From assembly GCA_035258565.1 (NCBI GenBank), contig DATFXF010000093.1, positions 1 to 11,192 on the forward strand: a stretch of 11,192 bases of DNA. The letters are read 5' to 3'. The notes beneath the pieces were generated by a model, which ran no database searches, was not told the DNA's origin, and worked only from the letters and a program-made list of their open reading frames with translations. The DNA comes from DATFXF01 sp035258565. Its GTDB lineage: Bacteria; Acidobacteriota; Terriglobia; Acidiferrales; UBA7541. Position 1 is the first letter of the stretch, and each line of letters opens with the position of its first letter. A program made the translations under genes and the position numbers. Below, piece after piece: positions 1 through 7,090 of this stretch.

Positions 1-178
1 GTTGTGCGGGCACGCTGGGCTCGCGGACCACATCGCCGCGCGGAATATTCGCGCGCGGGCGCTAGGCGATGCGCCAAACGGGCTTGGGCCCAAGGTCGCG
101 GCAGCGATGCCAGCGACAAGTTCGCTTGCGTCAAGTGAATAGTCGCCTAATTGCGCGTCGGGGGAGCGGAGGGAGCGC
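1..178. other. Left window edge, possible tail of an unidentified gene
   Basis: No gene can be assigned here. One plus-strand reading (frame starting at base 2) is open from the edge to a TAG at 140-142 and could be the last ~46 residues of an upstream protein rich in Ala and Gly. A minus-strand reading over the same bases is also open from an ATG at 180-178 to the edge. In DNA this GC-rich both readings can be open by chance, and I recognise no family in either. The last bases hold the ribosome binding site of the next gene. No convincing promoter was found. Confidence 0.25.
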
Positions 179-760
179 ATGGGTTCGAAGCTGGCGATCG
201 AGGACTGGGTGAAGGAGCTTCGGGCCATGCCCGCCCGGGAGTTCACGCTCGAGCGCGTTCTAGGATTCCTGTGCCAGCACGCCATCGAGCCGGCCACGCT
301 CGAGCCCTACCTGTTCTTCTCCAAGGGAAACTACACGCGTAACTTGATCTTCAAGAACGACCTATTCGAAGCCATGACCATCTGCTGGGACATCGGCCAG
401 GCGAGCCGCATCCACAACCACCGCGATCAGAACTGCTGGATGGCGGTGCCGATCGGCCGCCTGCGTGTGCAGAACTTCCGCGTGGAGGCTCGCGACACCG
501 CTCACGCCACCTGTCGGCTCGTGGCCACCGATACCTTTCACATGGACCCTGACCATCCCGCCGCAGTGAATCCCGTCGAGCCCGTGCACCAGGTACTCAA
601 TCTGGCGGAGTTCAACCGCCGCGCAGTGAGCATTCATGTGTACTCGCGACCCTTCGCCAGCTGCGAAGTTTATCTGCAGGATAAGGGCACCTATTTCGAT
701 GCCCCGCTGCACTACACCAGCGAGTACGGCAAGCTCTGCCCCGAGGAAAAGCTTCTTTAG
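179..760 (+). CDS. cdoA: Cysteine dioxygenase, Arg-type, cupin fold
   Basis: Predicted cytosolic non-haem iron enzyme that oxidises L-cysteine with O2 to cysteine sulfinate, the first step of cysteine catabolism. The protein has 193 residues, close to the ~200 of the family. All the active-site residues of mammalian cysteine dioxygenase can be placed by motif. The three-His iron site is H79 and H81 (His-Asn-His motif) plus H137 in PVHQVLN. R54 in NYTRNL corresponds to the substrate-carboxylate arginine, which favours cysteine over 3-mercaptopropionate, whose enzymes use Gln there. S151, H153 and Y155 in SIHVYSRPF form the catalytic triad. C86, five residues after H81, sits where mammalian enzymes have the Cys that crosslinks to the active-site Tyr. 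The ATG follows GGAGGGA at 168-174 with good spacing. It reads toward the M16 gene, which begins 76 bases downstream. Confidence 0.93.
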   Translation: MGSKLAIEDWVKELRAMPAREFTLERVLGFLCQHAIEPATLEPYLFFSKGNYTRNLIFKNDLFEAMTICWDIGQASRIHNHRDQNCWMAVPIGRLRVQNFRVEARDTAHATCRLVATDTFHMDPDHPAAVNPVEPVHQVLNLAEFNRRAVSIHVYSRPFASCEVYLQDKGTYFDAPLHYTSEYGKLCPEEKLL

Positions 761-770
761 TTCCGCACTC

Positions 771-802
771 CCCGCGCGGTTGCGCCGCATGCGCTCCGCG
801 GG
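771..802 (+). terminator. Weak stem-loop between cysteine dioxygenase and M16 gene
   Basis: CCCGCG (771-776) pairs with CGCGGG (797-802), with an inner GCGC/GCGC pairing (782-785 with 791-794) closing a five-base loop. It begins ten bases after the cysteine dioxygenase stop codon. There is no T-run after it, so it is not a textbook intrinsic terminator. It could be a transcript-end or processing structure, or a chance result of GC-rich sequence. Confidence 0.25.
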
Positions 803-836
803 AAAATAGTAGCTGCCGCGGAGCGGATCAAACAAG

Positions 837-2114
837 ATGTTCGAGGATCGGCGCGACATCGAGAGAGAGGTTCTCCCCAACGGCCTGGTGGTCATCACCG
901 AGCGGATGCCGCACGTGCGTTCCGTCTCCGTCGGCATCTGGATCCGCACCGGTTCGCGCCGTGAGCCCTCCGACCTGAACGGCATTTCGCACTTCATCGA
1001 ACACATGGTCTTCAAGGGGACCGAGCGGCGCAGTGCCGAGGAGATTGCCGGAGCGGTCGACTCGGTGGGCGGCATGCTCGACGCCTTCACCGCCAAGGAG
1101 ATGATCTGCTTCAATGCCAAAGTGCTCGACGAGCATCTGCCCATTGCGTTCGACGTGCTCGCCGACCTGGTCCGCCGCCCGCGCTTCGCCAAGGAAGACA
1201 TCACCAAGGAAAAACAGGTCGTCCTGGAAGAGATCAAGATGGATCAGGACAACCCCGACTACCTGGTCCACGAAATCTTCACCGAAAGTTTCTGGCCGGG
1301 GCACGCGCTCGGCAAGCCGATTCTGGGCACACGGGAAACCGTGAAGCGGTTCACGCGCGAATCGCTCTTTGCGTGCTTCCGTCTATGGTACGCACCGAAC
1401 AATACGGTGATCACCGCAGCCGGGCACATCGAGCACGCGCGCATGATGGAGTTGGTCAGGCGCGAGTTCGACGAGCTAGCACCGGGCGAGAAGGACAGCC
1501 CCGAGGTCGCGCCGCAGCCGCAGGCGCGCATCACCACCAAGACAAAGCGCGGTCTCGAACAGGTGCATATCTGTCTGGGCGTGCCGTCCTTCCCGGTGGC
1601 TGACCACCGGCGCTTTGCCCTCGCTGTGTTCAACAATATCCTGGGCGGCGGCATGGCTTCGCGACTGTTCCAGAATATCCGTGAAAAACAGGGCCTGGCG
1701 TACGCCGTGTTCAGCGACCTCAGCCCGTACCGCGACGCCGGGTTGCTCTCCATCTACGCCGGGACCGCGCGCGAGACTGTCGACCGCCTGCTCCTCTCGG
1801 TAGCCGAGGAATTCCGTAAGCTGAAGCAGCAACCAGTCACCAACGAAGAACTGCGCCGCGCCAAGGATCATCTGAATGGCTCGCTGGTGCTCTCACTCGA
1901 ATCCACGAATGTGCGCACGTCCAATCTGGCGCGCGAGGAGATCTACTTCGGCCGCTTTTTCACCGTGGACGAAATCCTTCGCGCGACCGAAAGCGTCACG
2001 CGCGAGCAGGTCCAGGAGATTGCGCGGGAGTTGTTGCGCCCCGAACAGATCGGCGTGACCGTGCTGGGGAACCTCGACGCCTGGAAGTTCACTCGCGACC
2101 AGCTTGCCTGCTAG
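837..2114 (+). CDS. M16 family zinc peptidase (processing-peptidase type)
   Basis: Zinc metallopeptidase of the inverzincin group (pitrilysin, mitochondrial processing peptidase), 425 residues, which matches single-unit bacterial members such as Bacillus YmxG. The inverted zinc motif HFIEH is at residues 52-56, with E55 the catalytic base. The distal zinc ligand is E132 (or E131) in VVLEEI, about 76 residues on, as in processing peptidases. The C-terminal half keeps the Arg/Tyr substrate-binding pair in NIREKQGLAY (R282, Y289), preceded by the typical LGGGMASRLFQ stretch. No signal peptide or membrane segment is visible, so it is probably cytosolic; bacterial substrates are mostly unknown and I name none. 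The start gives the usual N-terminus (LPNGLVVITERMPH at residues 13-26). The ribosome binding site is weak: a GGAG at about 820-823 lies far upstream. The MBL gene follows on the same strand. Confidence 0.95.
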   Translation: MFEDRRDIEREVLPNGLVVITERMPHVRSVSVGIWIRTGSRREPSDLNGISHFIEHMVFKGTERRSAEEIAGAVDSVGGMLDAFTAKEMICFNAKVLDEHLPIAFDVLADLVRRPRFAKEDITKEKQVVLEEIKMDQDNPDYLVHEIFTESFWPGHALGKPILGTRETVKRFTRESLFACFRLWYAPNNTVITAAGHIEHARMMELVRREFDELAPGEKDSPEVAPQPQARITTKTKRGLEQVHICLGVPSFPVADHRRFALAVFNNILGGGMASRLFQNIREKQGLAYAVFSDLSPYRDAGLLSIYAGTARETVDRLLLSVAEEFRKLKQQPVTNEELRRAKDHLNGSLVLSLESTNVRTSNLAREEIYFGRFFTVDEILRATESVTREQVQEIARELLRPEQIGVTVLGNLDAWKFTRDQLAC

Positions 2115-2163
2115 CGGGCTGGCCCTGGCCGTCCGCCCACCTCCACAGCCTTCCACAGCCCCA

Positions 2164-2192
2164 TTGACGCGACCGCCGCGCTTTGCCATCAT
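2164..2192 (+). promoter_or_regulatory. Candidate sigma70-type promoter for the MBL gene
   Basis: TTGACG (2164-2169, five of six to the -35 consensus) is followed after 17 bases by CATCAT (2187-2192, four of six to the -10 consensus). Transcription would begin near base 2199. This would leave a ~40-base leader if translation starts at the ATT at 2239, but would lie inside or downstream of the TTG starts at 2104 and 2164. It is a motif match only. Confidence 0.35.
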
Positions 2193-2238
2193 CCTCACAG
2201 CCCGCGCGGGGGGAGCTGCCGTCGGGCCGGGTGAGGCT

Positions 2239-3048
2239 ATTAGTTTTCGGGTATCCATTCTCGCGTCCGGCAGTTCGGGCAACATCACGCTGCTCGAAAC
2301 CGAGCGCGCGCGCCTCCTCATTGATGTCGGTCTCGGAAAGCGTGAGACGCTGCGCCGCTTGGCGGCGCTCGATGTGCGGCTCGACCAGCTGGACGGCGTC
2401 CTCATCTCGCACGAGCACACCGACCACATCGGCGGCCTGCCACAAGTCCTCCGGGAGTGGCGCACGGCCGTCTACTTGACCGAGCCCACCCATCACGAGC
2501 TGCTGCGCCTCCTTTCGGAAGAGTCGGCAGAGAAAATCGAACGCGTCGAATACTTCCGCTGCGGCCAGCGCTTCTCGATCGGCGACATCGAGGTGGCCCC
2601 TTTTTCCATTCCTCACGATGCGGCGGACCCGGTGGGCTTTACGTTCCGCGCTGCGGGCATGAAAGTCTCCCTGGTGACTGATCTTGGCTATCTGCCCGAG
2701 CTCGTGAAACACCACCTGCGCAGCTCCGACTGCTTGGTTCTCGAATCAAACCACGATCTCGAGATGCTCAAGGTGGGGCCCTATCCGTGGCCCGTCAAGC
2801 AGCGGGTGATGAGCCGCACGGGGCACCTTTCGAACCACAGCGTCAGTGAATTCCTGGCCGACCCGGAAGGCTTCGACGCCTCCCCGCGCTTGCTGGTTCT
2901 GGCGCATCTCTCGGAAAACAACAACAACCCCGACGTCGCGCGCATCTCGGCGGAAGAGGCCCTTGGGCGCCGCCCGGTGCAAGCGGCCTTTCACGGTGAG
3001 CTCTTGATCGCCTCCCAGCGCGTGCCTCTGGGCCCGCTGGTGCTCTAG
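2239..3048 (+). CDS. Metallo-beta-lactamase-fold hydrolase, YycJ/WalJ-like
   Basis: Two-metal hydrolase of the YycJ/WalJ branch of the metallo-beta-lactamase fold; characterised relatives are 5'-3' DNA exonucleases, and Bacillus YycJ has been tied to mismatch repair. Numbered from the ATT start, the N-terminus carries the family block SILASGSSGN (6-15), then the metal motif SHEHTDH (H58, H60, D62, H63). A further His follows in SIPHDA, then Asp in VTDLGY, then the family-specific ESNHD and SRTGHLSN stretches. No ATG or GTG lies in frame near the conserved N-terminus. TTG codons at 2104 or 2164 would add 45 or 25 unconserved, Pro/Ala-rich residues. ATT at 2239 gives Met-Ser-Phe-Arg and 269 residues, the normal family length, just after a purine-rich GGGTGAGG (2229-2236). 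The family call is secure; the start is not. The gene follows the M16 gene and converges on the M49 gene. Confidence 0.88.
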   Translation: MSFRVSILASGSSGNITLLETERARLLIDVGLGKRETLRRLAALDVRLDQLDGVLISHEHTDHIGGLPQVLREWRTAVYLTEPTHHELLRLLSEESAEKIERVEYFRCGQRFSIGDIEVAPFSIPHDAADPVGFTFRAAGMKVSLVTDLGYLPELVKHHLRSSDCLVLESNHDLEMLKVGPYPWPVKQRVMSRTGHLSNHSVSEFLADPEGFDASPRLLVLAHLSENNNNPDVARISAEEALGRRPVQAAFHGELLIASQRVPLGPLVL

Positions 3049-3124
3049 GACACTCCGGCCCCTGGGTCTGCTTCGCCTCCTCGGTCCGGTTGCCCCCGAA
3101 CGTTCGAGCGAATCCCCTGCGCCC

Positions 3125-3139
3125 AGGGACTTCGTCCCT
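3125..3139. terminator. Stem-loop between convergent MBL and M49 genes
   Basis: AGGGAC and GTCCCT form a perfect six-base-pair stem around TTC, in the 100-base gap where two genes converge. Read on either strand it is a compact hairpin just beyond a stop codon, so it could help end transcription from both sides. It lacks a T-run on either strand. An alternative pairing of CCCTGGG (3061-3067) with CCCAGGG (3122-3128) would compete with it. Confidence 0.35.
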
Positions 3140-3148
3140 CGCTGCCGG

Positions 3149-5230
3149 CTATTTTGCGGGTAAGTAGGCCAAGCTCTTGCGAGAATACGTGAGCATCACC
3201 TCGGCGAAATCCTCGGTCGAGCGCACGCGCGCGTCCACGATTTTACCGGCGGCGTTGCGCACCGGCTCAACCAGCGGCGAGATGAACGCCGCGCGCGTGG
3301 GCAAGCCGATGCGCCGCGCGCGCTCGACCACCTGGTCGCGCCACGCTGGGTTGAGCTTCACGCCGTAGGCGCCGATCAGTTTTTTGATGGCCTCATAGTC
3401 TCCCTCGGCCTTGATGCGCATCAGCTCCGCCAGCAGCTCGCCGACCCCTTGATGCATCTTGGCATAGTCGACGACACGCAGGTAAACCTTGGCGTCCCGC
3501 GTGATCGCCTCGATCGAGCCGAAGCGGTCCATTAAGTACTGGACGATCAGGTGCGTGCCGCGGTCGTGGTCTTCTTCAATCTGGTCGCCTTGGGGGTAGC
3601 GGGAAAGCAGGACAAGCGCCGCGCGCGCCTCGGCATCGTAGGCGGCCTTCATCACCTCTTCCTGGTCCTTCACGCCGAGTTCCCCGAGTTTGGGATCGGG
3701 GAAATTCCATAGGGCCACCAGGTCCGCGCGCGCCTCTTCGAGCGTGGAGTAGTACTCCTTGAGGTATGCCCGGGGGTCATCTTTAAGCCTCTCACTCACC
3801 TTGCCCGAGCCGTGCCCGATGACCTCGTGCATAGCGACGAGCAGATTCCGCGCCCGCTGGCGATACTTTCGCGAGCGTTGCTTCTCCTCGTCGCTCGAGG
3901 AGAACTCCTCAGCGGCCTTTTCGCCCGTCGCTGCGGCAAATGCGCCGGAGACGTTGAAGAGAAACACGCTCTTGCTGCCATACTGCTGCCGGATGTCCTG
4001 CTCGTTGGGGAGATTGATGCCCGCCGGGCTGATCGGTCCGGCCTCGCCCGCCTCGGAGACGACGGTAATCACGTTGGCCACCGGCGGGTGCACGTTCTGC
4101 TTCTTGAACTCATCGCGCCAGGGCGCGCGCATCTCGAAGTATTGGGCGTTCGCGGCGAAGTCGCGCATCACCTTGGTCTGCTCAGAATCGACGAAGCCCA
4201 CCACGGACTCATAGGCGCCCTTCTCGCTGCGAGAATCGAGATACTGCTCGATAAAGCCGTTGATCGCATCCACCTGCGTCGCGGCCCTCACCCATGCAAT
4301 GTTGTAGGCGTACCAATCCTTCTTCTCGCCGGTCTGGTAATAGCGGATGAGCTTGCGAATCACCTCGGCCTGGACCGGCTCGGCGATCGCCGCTGCCTTC
4401 TCGAGGTTGGCGACGATTCGCCGGATGTAGGCCGCATAGCGGCCCGGCAGCACACTGCCGTCGGGAGTTCCGGCGCGCCAGACCTCTTCGATGATCTTCC
4501 CGCCGCGCTTGGCGATGCGTGAGTTGAGCCCGTGCGTTCCTTTGAACCCTTCGACCTCGGCCAGGGTCACGTTCTCGTAGAGGTTGTTGCCGCTCGCGGT
4601 AATGAGGTCCTGCCCTGGTGGCGGATTTTTCACGGTGAGCAGCGGGTGATACTGGGGGTCGAAGATCGGCTGCTCAAGGCGTTTGAGCTTGGCATCGAGC
4701 GCTGCGGGTGTCTTCACCCCGAAATGGGCGCCACCCCGCAGTGCCCGCTGAGCTGCCGCGCGCAGCTCCATGGGCGTGAACTCCGGCAGAAATTTTTGCG
4801 AACTGTCCAAGTTGTAATTCCCGTGAAATGCCCAGACCAGCTTCGTATAGCGCCGGAGTTTGTCGAGAACCCCCGCGTCGATGCCCTCCGCGTGCGTCCA
4901 GATACCTTCGAGCAGTTGCTTGAGCTCCAGGCCGTAGGGGGAGATCTCATCGGTGTAGATGGGATCACCGGCGATGCCCGCCTCGGCGAGGTAGTAGACC
5001 AGCAGGCGTTGCTGAGGCGCCAGTTCGTCGAAGCCATCCACGTAGAACTGCACGATGGCGAGCGGGCCGAGTTGCTCGATCAGGTAGCGGCGCTCCACGG
5101 CCGGTGGGGACTTTGCGGGAGAAGCCCACTGCTGTGCTTGGACCGGCGCGGCGACCAAAAGAAGCGCCAGGGTCAAGGCCAAGAGGATGGCCGTGATGTA
5201 GCTCGCGTCCCTGGGGAGAAGGCGGTGCAT
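3149..5230 (-). CDS. Secreted M49 family peptidase (dipeptidyl-peptidase III-like)
   Basis: Zinc peptidase of family M49, whose typical activity is release of dipeptides from the N-terminus of short peptides. The protein has 693 residues (human enzyme 737). The diagnostic HEXXGH motif is HEVIGH at 468-473, with E469 catalytic and H468 and H473 binding zinc. The second motif EEARAD is at 498-503, with E499 the third zinc ligand. An upstream conserved stretch, INLPNEQDIRQQYGSKSVFLFN at ~405-426, and a His in RGTHLIVQY (H560) also match the family. Unlike cytosolic eukaryotic members, it starts with two arginines, a hydrophobic run (residues 11-29) and a VQA|QQ cleavage-like site after residue 32. 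It is therefore probably exported to the periplasm; no lipobox Cys is seen. The ATG is preceded by GAGGG (5239-5235) at four bases. It lies 182 bases downstream of the phosphatase gene on the same strand. Confidence 0.94.
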   Translation of the reverse strand: MHRLLPRDASYITAILLALTLALLLVAAPVQAQQWASPAKSPPAVERRYLIEQLGPLAIVQFYVDGFDELAPQQRLLVYYLAEAGIAGDPIYTDEISPYGLELKQLLEGIWTHAEGIDAGVLDKLRRYTKLVWAFHGNYNLDSSQKFLPEFTPMELRAAAQRALRGGAHFGVKTPAALDAKLKRLEQPIFDPQYHPLLTVKNPPPGQDLITASGNNLYENVTLAEVEGFKGTHGLNSRIAKRGGKIIEEVWRAGTPDGSVLPGRYAAYIRRIVANLEKAAAIAEPVQAEVIRKLIRYYQTGEKKDWYAYNIAWVRAATQVDAINGFIEQYLDSRSEKGAYESVVGFVDSEQTKVMRDFAANAQYFEMRAPWRDEFKKQNVHPPVANVITVVSEAGEAGPISPAGINLPNEQDIRQQYGSKSVFLFNVSGAFAAATGEKAAEEFSSSDEEKQRSRKYRQRARNLLVAMHEVIGHGSGKVSERLKDDPRAYLKEYYSTLEEARADLVALWNFPDPKLGELGVKDQEEVMKAAYDAEARAALVLLSRYPQGDQIEEDHDRGTHLIVQYLMDRFGSIEAITRDAKVYLRVVDYAKMHQGVGELLAELMRIKAEGDYEAIKKLIGAYGVKLNPAWRDQVVERARRIGLPTRAAFISPLVEPVRNAAGKIVDARVRSTEDFAEVMLTYSRKSLAYLPAK

Positions 5231-5412
5231 GGGGCCCTCGCTCGGCGGAAATGAACGCGCAAGCCGCTGAGGATAACATGGATCCCCACCGCCGGCCCCA
5301 AGCCTTTACGGCCCGGAGCGGCAGAGACCAACTGAGGAACCCCGCCTCTGGCCGACCGAAACCGCCCCGGCAGCGCAGCTCCCGATGCGGGACAAGAAAC
5401 GAAACGCGCGCG
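5231..5412 (-). other. Phosphatase-M49 spacer with a possible extended -10
   Basis: This 182-base spacer holds no plausible gene. On the minus strand TG-T-TATCCT (5278-5270) resembles an extended -10 element about 40 bases before the M49 start, but no -35 sits at proper spacing (the nearest TTGGGG is 20 bases away). A TCCCG/CGGGA hairpin (5380-5384 with 5388-5392) lies shortly after the phosphatase stop; it has no T-run after it. The M49 gene could have its own promoter here or be read through from the phosphatase gene. Confidence 0.25.
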
Positions 5413-6810
5413 TCAGTAGATGATGGGGAACTTCGACCAGTCGTCGCCCGCGACCGGCTCGTGCGTGATGCGGAGAACGAGAATCGTGCGGTCGTCGTGA
5501 AGTTCGAGCCCACCCGCTGAGTGCTCGTCCGTTGCGCAAAGAACTTGCTCGGCGATGGCTCGCGCTGAGCTTTCGCGTGCCAGACCGGAGACGACGGCGG
5601 CGAGGCGTTCCACTCCAAACTCTTCCTTGTTCCTATTTTGGGCTTCGTGGATTCCGTCCGAAGCAATGACGACGACGTCGCCTGGGCGGAGTTCGAGAGA
5701 GGCTTCTTCGTACTCTGCTTCGGGAAACAGCCCGAGGGGAACGCCCTCCACGCGAACGATTTCGATGGAGCCATCGCGAATCAACACTGGCCGGGGCGCA
5801 CCAGCATTGGCAACGGTGAGCGTGCGAGAGTGCGCGTCATAGAGCGCGAAAGCCATGGCGATGAATCGCCCTTCGAGGCGCCTGGAGTGGAGGCGCTGAT
5901 TGAGGGTGGTGAGCACCTCGGCGGGACGACAGCGATGATCGACGGCGTGCTCGCGGAGAGCGCCGATGGCGAGCGAGCCGAAAAGAGCGGCGGCCGTGCC
6001 TTTGCCGGAGACATCGCCGAGAGCGAGCGCGAGGCGGCCCCCGCCGGAGGGAAGAAAATCGTAGAAATCCCCACCCAGCTCGCGCGCGGGGGCATAGCCC
6101 GCGCCGAGATCGAGCCCCGGAACTTCGCGTGCGCCAGCGGGCAGAAGTCCAAGCTGGATTTCGCGGGCGGTATCGAGATCGTGCTGGAGGCGGCGCTCGT
6201 TTTCACGGACCTGTTCAAAGAGGCGCGCGTTTTCCAGCGCGACAGCGATGTAGGAGCCGAGCGCCTCGAGCATGCGTTCGTCTTCAGCGGTGAACGCATG
6301 AAGCTTCGTGCTCTCTAGATCCAGCACGCCAATGAGGCGTTCCTGGAGGAGGAGGGGAACAACCAACTCGGAGCGGACATCGACCCCGTGTTCGCAGCCC
6401 ACGAAGCGCGGATCCTCGCGGACGTCTCCCACGCGGATGACGCGGCGCTCAGCAGCGGCGGTACCGGTGAGACCCTGGTGCAGCCCAAGGCGGGTGCGCA
6501 GAGGGATGGAATCCTCGTACTTCAGAGCGAAGACAGGTTCGAGGAGCTGAGAGGACTCGTTCCAGAGCGTGACGGTAAAGGCGTGATAGTCCACGAGTGG
6601 CTTGACGCGCCGGGCGATGCGGCGGAGAAGCTCTTCCAGGTCGAGAATGGAGGTCAGCTCACGGCTGACGTCATAGAGCAGGCCCAGCGCACGGGTATGT
6701 TCAGGGAGTGCGGCGAGAAGCGCGGACGGGACCGGATCCGCAACGACGCCCGAGCCTCCGAGTTTGGGGAGATCGTCCACTCTAGTTCCGGCAGGTCCTG
6801 TGAAGCTCAT
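5413..6810 (-). CDS. GAF-PP2C (SpoIIE/RsbU-type) serine/threonine phosphatase
   Basis: Predicted cytosolic sensor phosphatase of 465 residues. A GAF domain (~40-198) precedes a charged helical linker (~198-220, including DTAREIQLGLLP) and a PP2C/SpoIIE catalytic domain (~230-450). The metal-binding acidic residues are present: D248 in ELGGDFYDF, D266 in GDVSGKGTAA, D385 in SDGIHEAQN and D439/D440 in DDRTILV. In characterised RsbU-type proteins such phosphatases dephosphorylate STAS anti-anti-sigma factors and so control a sigma factor. No STAS protein, anti-sigma kinase or sigma factor lies in this window, so the target is unknown, and the GAF ligand cannot be read from sequence. I chose the ATG at 6810; a TTG at 6912 would add 34 Pro/Arg-rich residues of no recognised family. 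No strong ribosome binding site precedes 6810. It is divergent from purB. Confidence 0.92.
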   Translation of the reverse strand: MSFTGPAGTRVDDLPKLGGSGVVADPVPSALLAALPEHTRALGLLYDVSRELTSILDLEELLRRIARRVKPLVDYHAFTVTLWNESSQLLEPVFALKYEDSIPLRTRLGLHQGLTGTAAAERRVIRVGDVREDPRFVGCEHGVDVRSELVVPLLLQERLIGVLDLESTKLHAFTAEDERMLEALGSYIAVALENARLFEQVRENERRLQHDLDTAREIQLGLLPAGAREVPGLDLGAGYAPARELGGDFYDFLPSGGGRLALALGDVSGKGTAAALFGSLAIGALREHAVDHRCRPAEVLTTLNQRLHSRRLEGRFIAMAFALYDAHSRTLTVANAGAPRPVLIRDGSIEIVRVEGVPLGLFPEAEYEEASLELRPGDVVVIASDGIHEAQNRNKEEFGVERLAAVVSGLARESSARAIAEQVLCATDEHSAGGLELHDDRTILVLRITHEPVAGDDWSKFPIIY

Positions 6811-7054
6811 TCTATTAGATTCTGGGGCCCTAGTGAGGTTTCTTTCTTGAGCGCGGGGAGGCCCACGAGGAGCAACGGGCAGAGGTAGGCTTGTTTCCTT
6901 CCGGCTGCCCAACTCGCGCCAGGGCTCTTACCGAATCGGTTTCTCTCGCCGGCTCGCTCGGAAATCAGGTATCCTGAGACAGGGAGTCTTCTCCGCCGTC
7001 CGGTTCGAACCTAGCCCAGTGAACGACTAGAGGGTGTGCCGCCAGGGTCGAACC
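6811..7054. other. Divergent phosphatase/purB intergenic region
   Basis: This stretch must hold the control sites for both divergent genes, but none is clear. A short perfect inverted repeat TCAGG-TAT-CCTGA (6965-6977) contains TATCCT, a poor -10 match for purB with no matching -35 seventeen bases upstream. On the phosphatase side TCTAAT (6819-6814) is close to a -10 sequence but sits almost on the start codon and also lacks a -35. I found no small gene, tRNA or known riboswitch. Confidence 0.3.
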
Positions 7055-7077
7055 CGGTCGGAGCTGCCGCTCGACCG
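7055..7077 (+). promoter_or_regulatory. purB leader hairpin abutting the ribosome binding site
   Basis: CGGTC (7055-7059) pairs with GACCG (7073-7077) and GAGC (7061-7064) pairs with GCTC (7069-7072) around a TGCC loop, with one bulged G at 7060. This makes nine GC-rich base pairs ending directly at the AAGGGAG ribosome binding site (7078-7084). An alternative pairing, GGTCGA (7046-7051) with TCGACC (7071-7076), excludes it. The structure could influence purB translation; no known riboswitch fold was recognised. Confidence 0.35.
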
Positions 7078-7090
7078 AAGGGAGCCCAGA

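Noticed and set aside
362..1237. Long minus-strand open frame opposite cysteine dioxygenase and M16
   Set aside because: It is antisense to two genes with intact catalytic motifs, bridges their intergenic gap and looks like no known family. Long antisense frames are expected at this GC content.
2141..2160. Near-perfect tandem repeat of a ten-base unit ending CCACAGCC
   Set aside because: Only two copies in a short intergenic stretch, with no sign of an array or replication origin.
3097..3106. Perfect palindrome CGAACGTTCG, reminiscent of a Gram-positive LexA box
   Set aside because: The LexA box needs a four-base gap between GAAC and GTTC, which is missing, and the site lies between the 3' ends of two convergent genes where an operator is unlikely.
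3812..5254. Two long plus-strand frames opposite the M49 gene
   Set aside because: They mirror the M49 coding frame, have no recognisable domain and lie over its conserved zinc motifs; treated as shadows.
5638..6318. 226-residue plus-strand frame opposite the phosphatase
   Set aside because: It is antisense to the PP2C metal-binding motifs and resembles no known protein.
7045..7055. GGGTCGAACCC, resembling a tRNA T-arm
   Set aside because: No acceptor, D or anticodon arm can be built around it; it is part of the purB leader.
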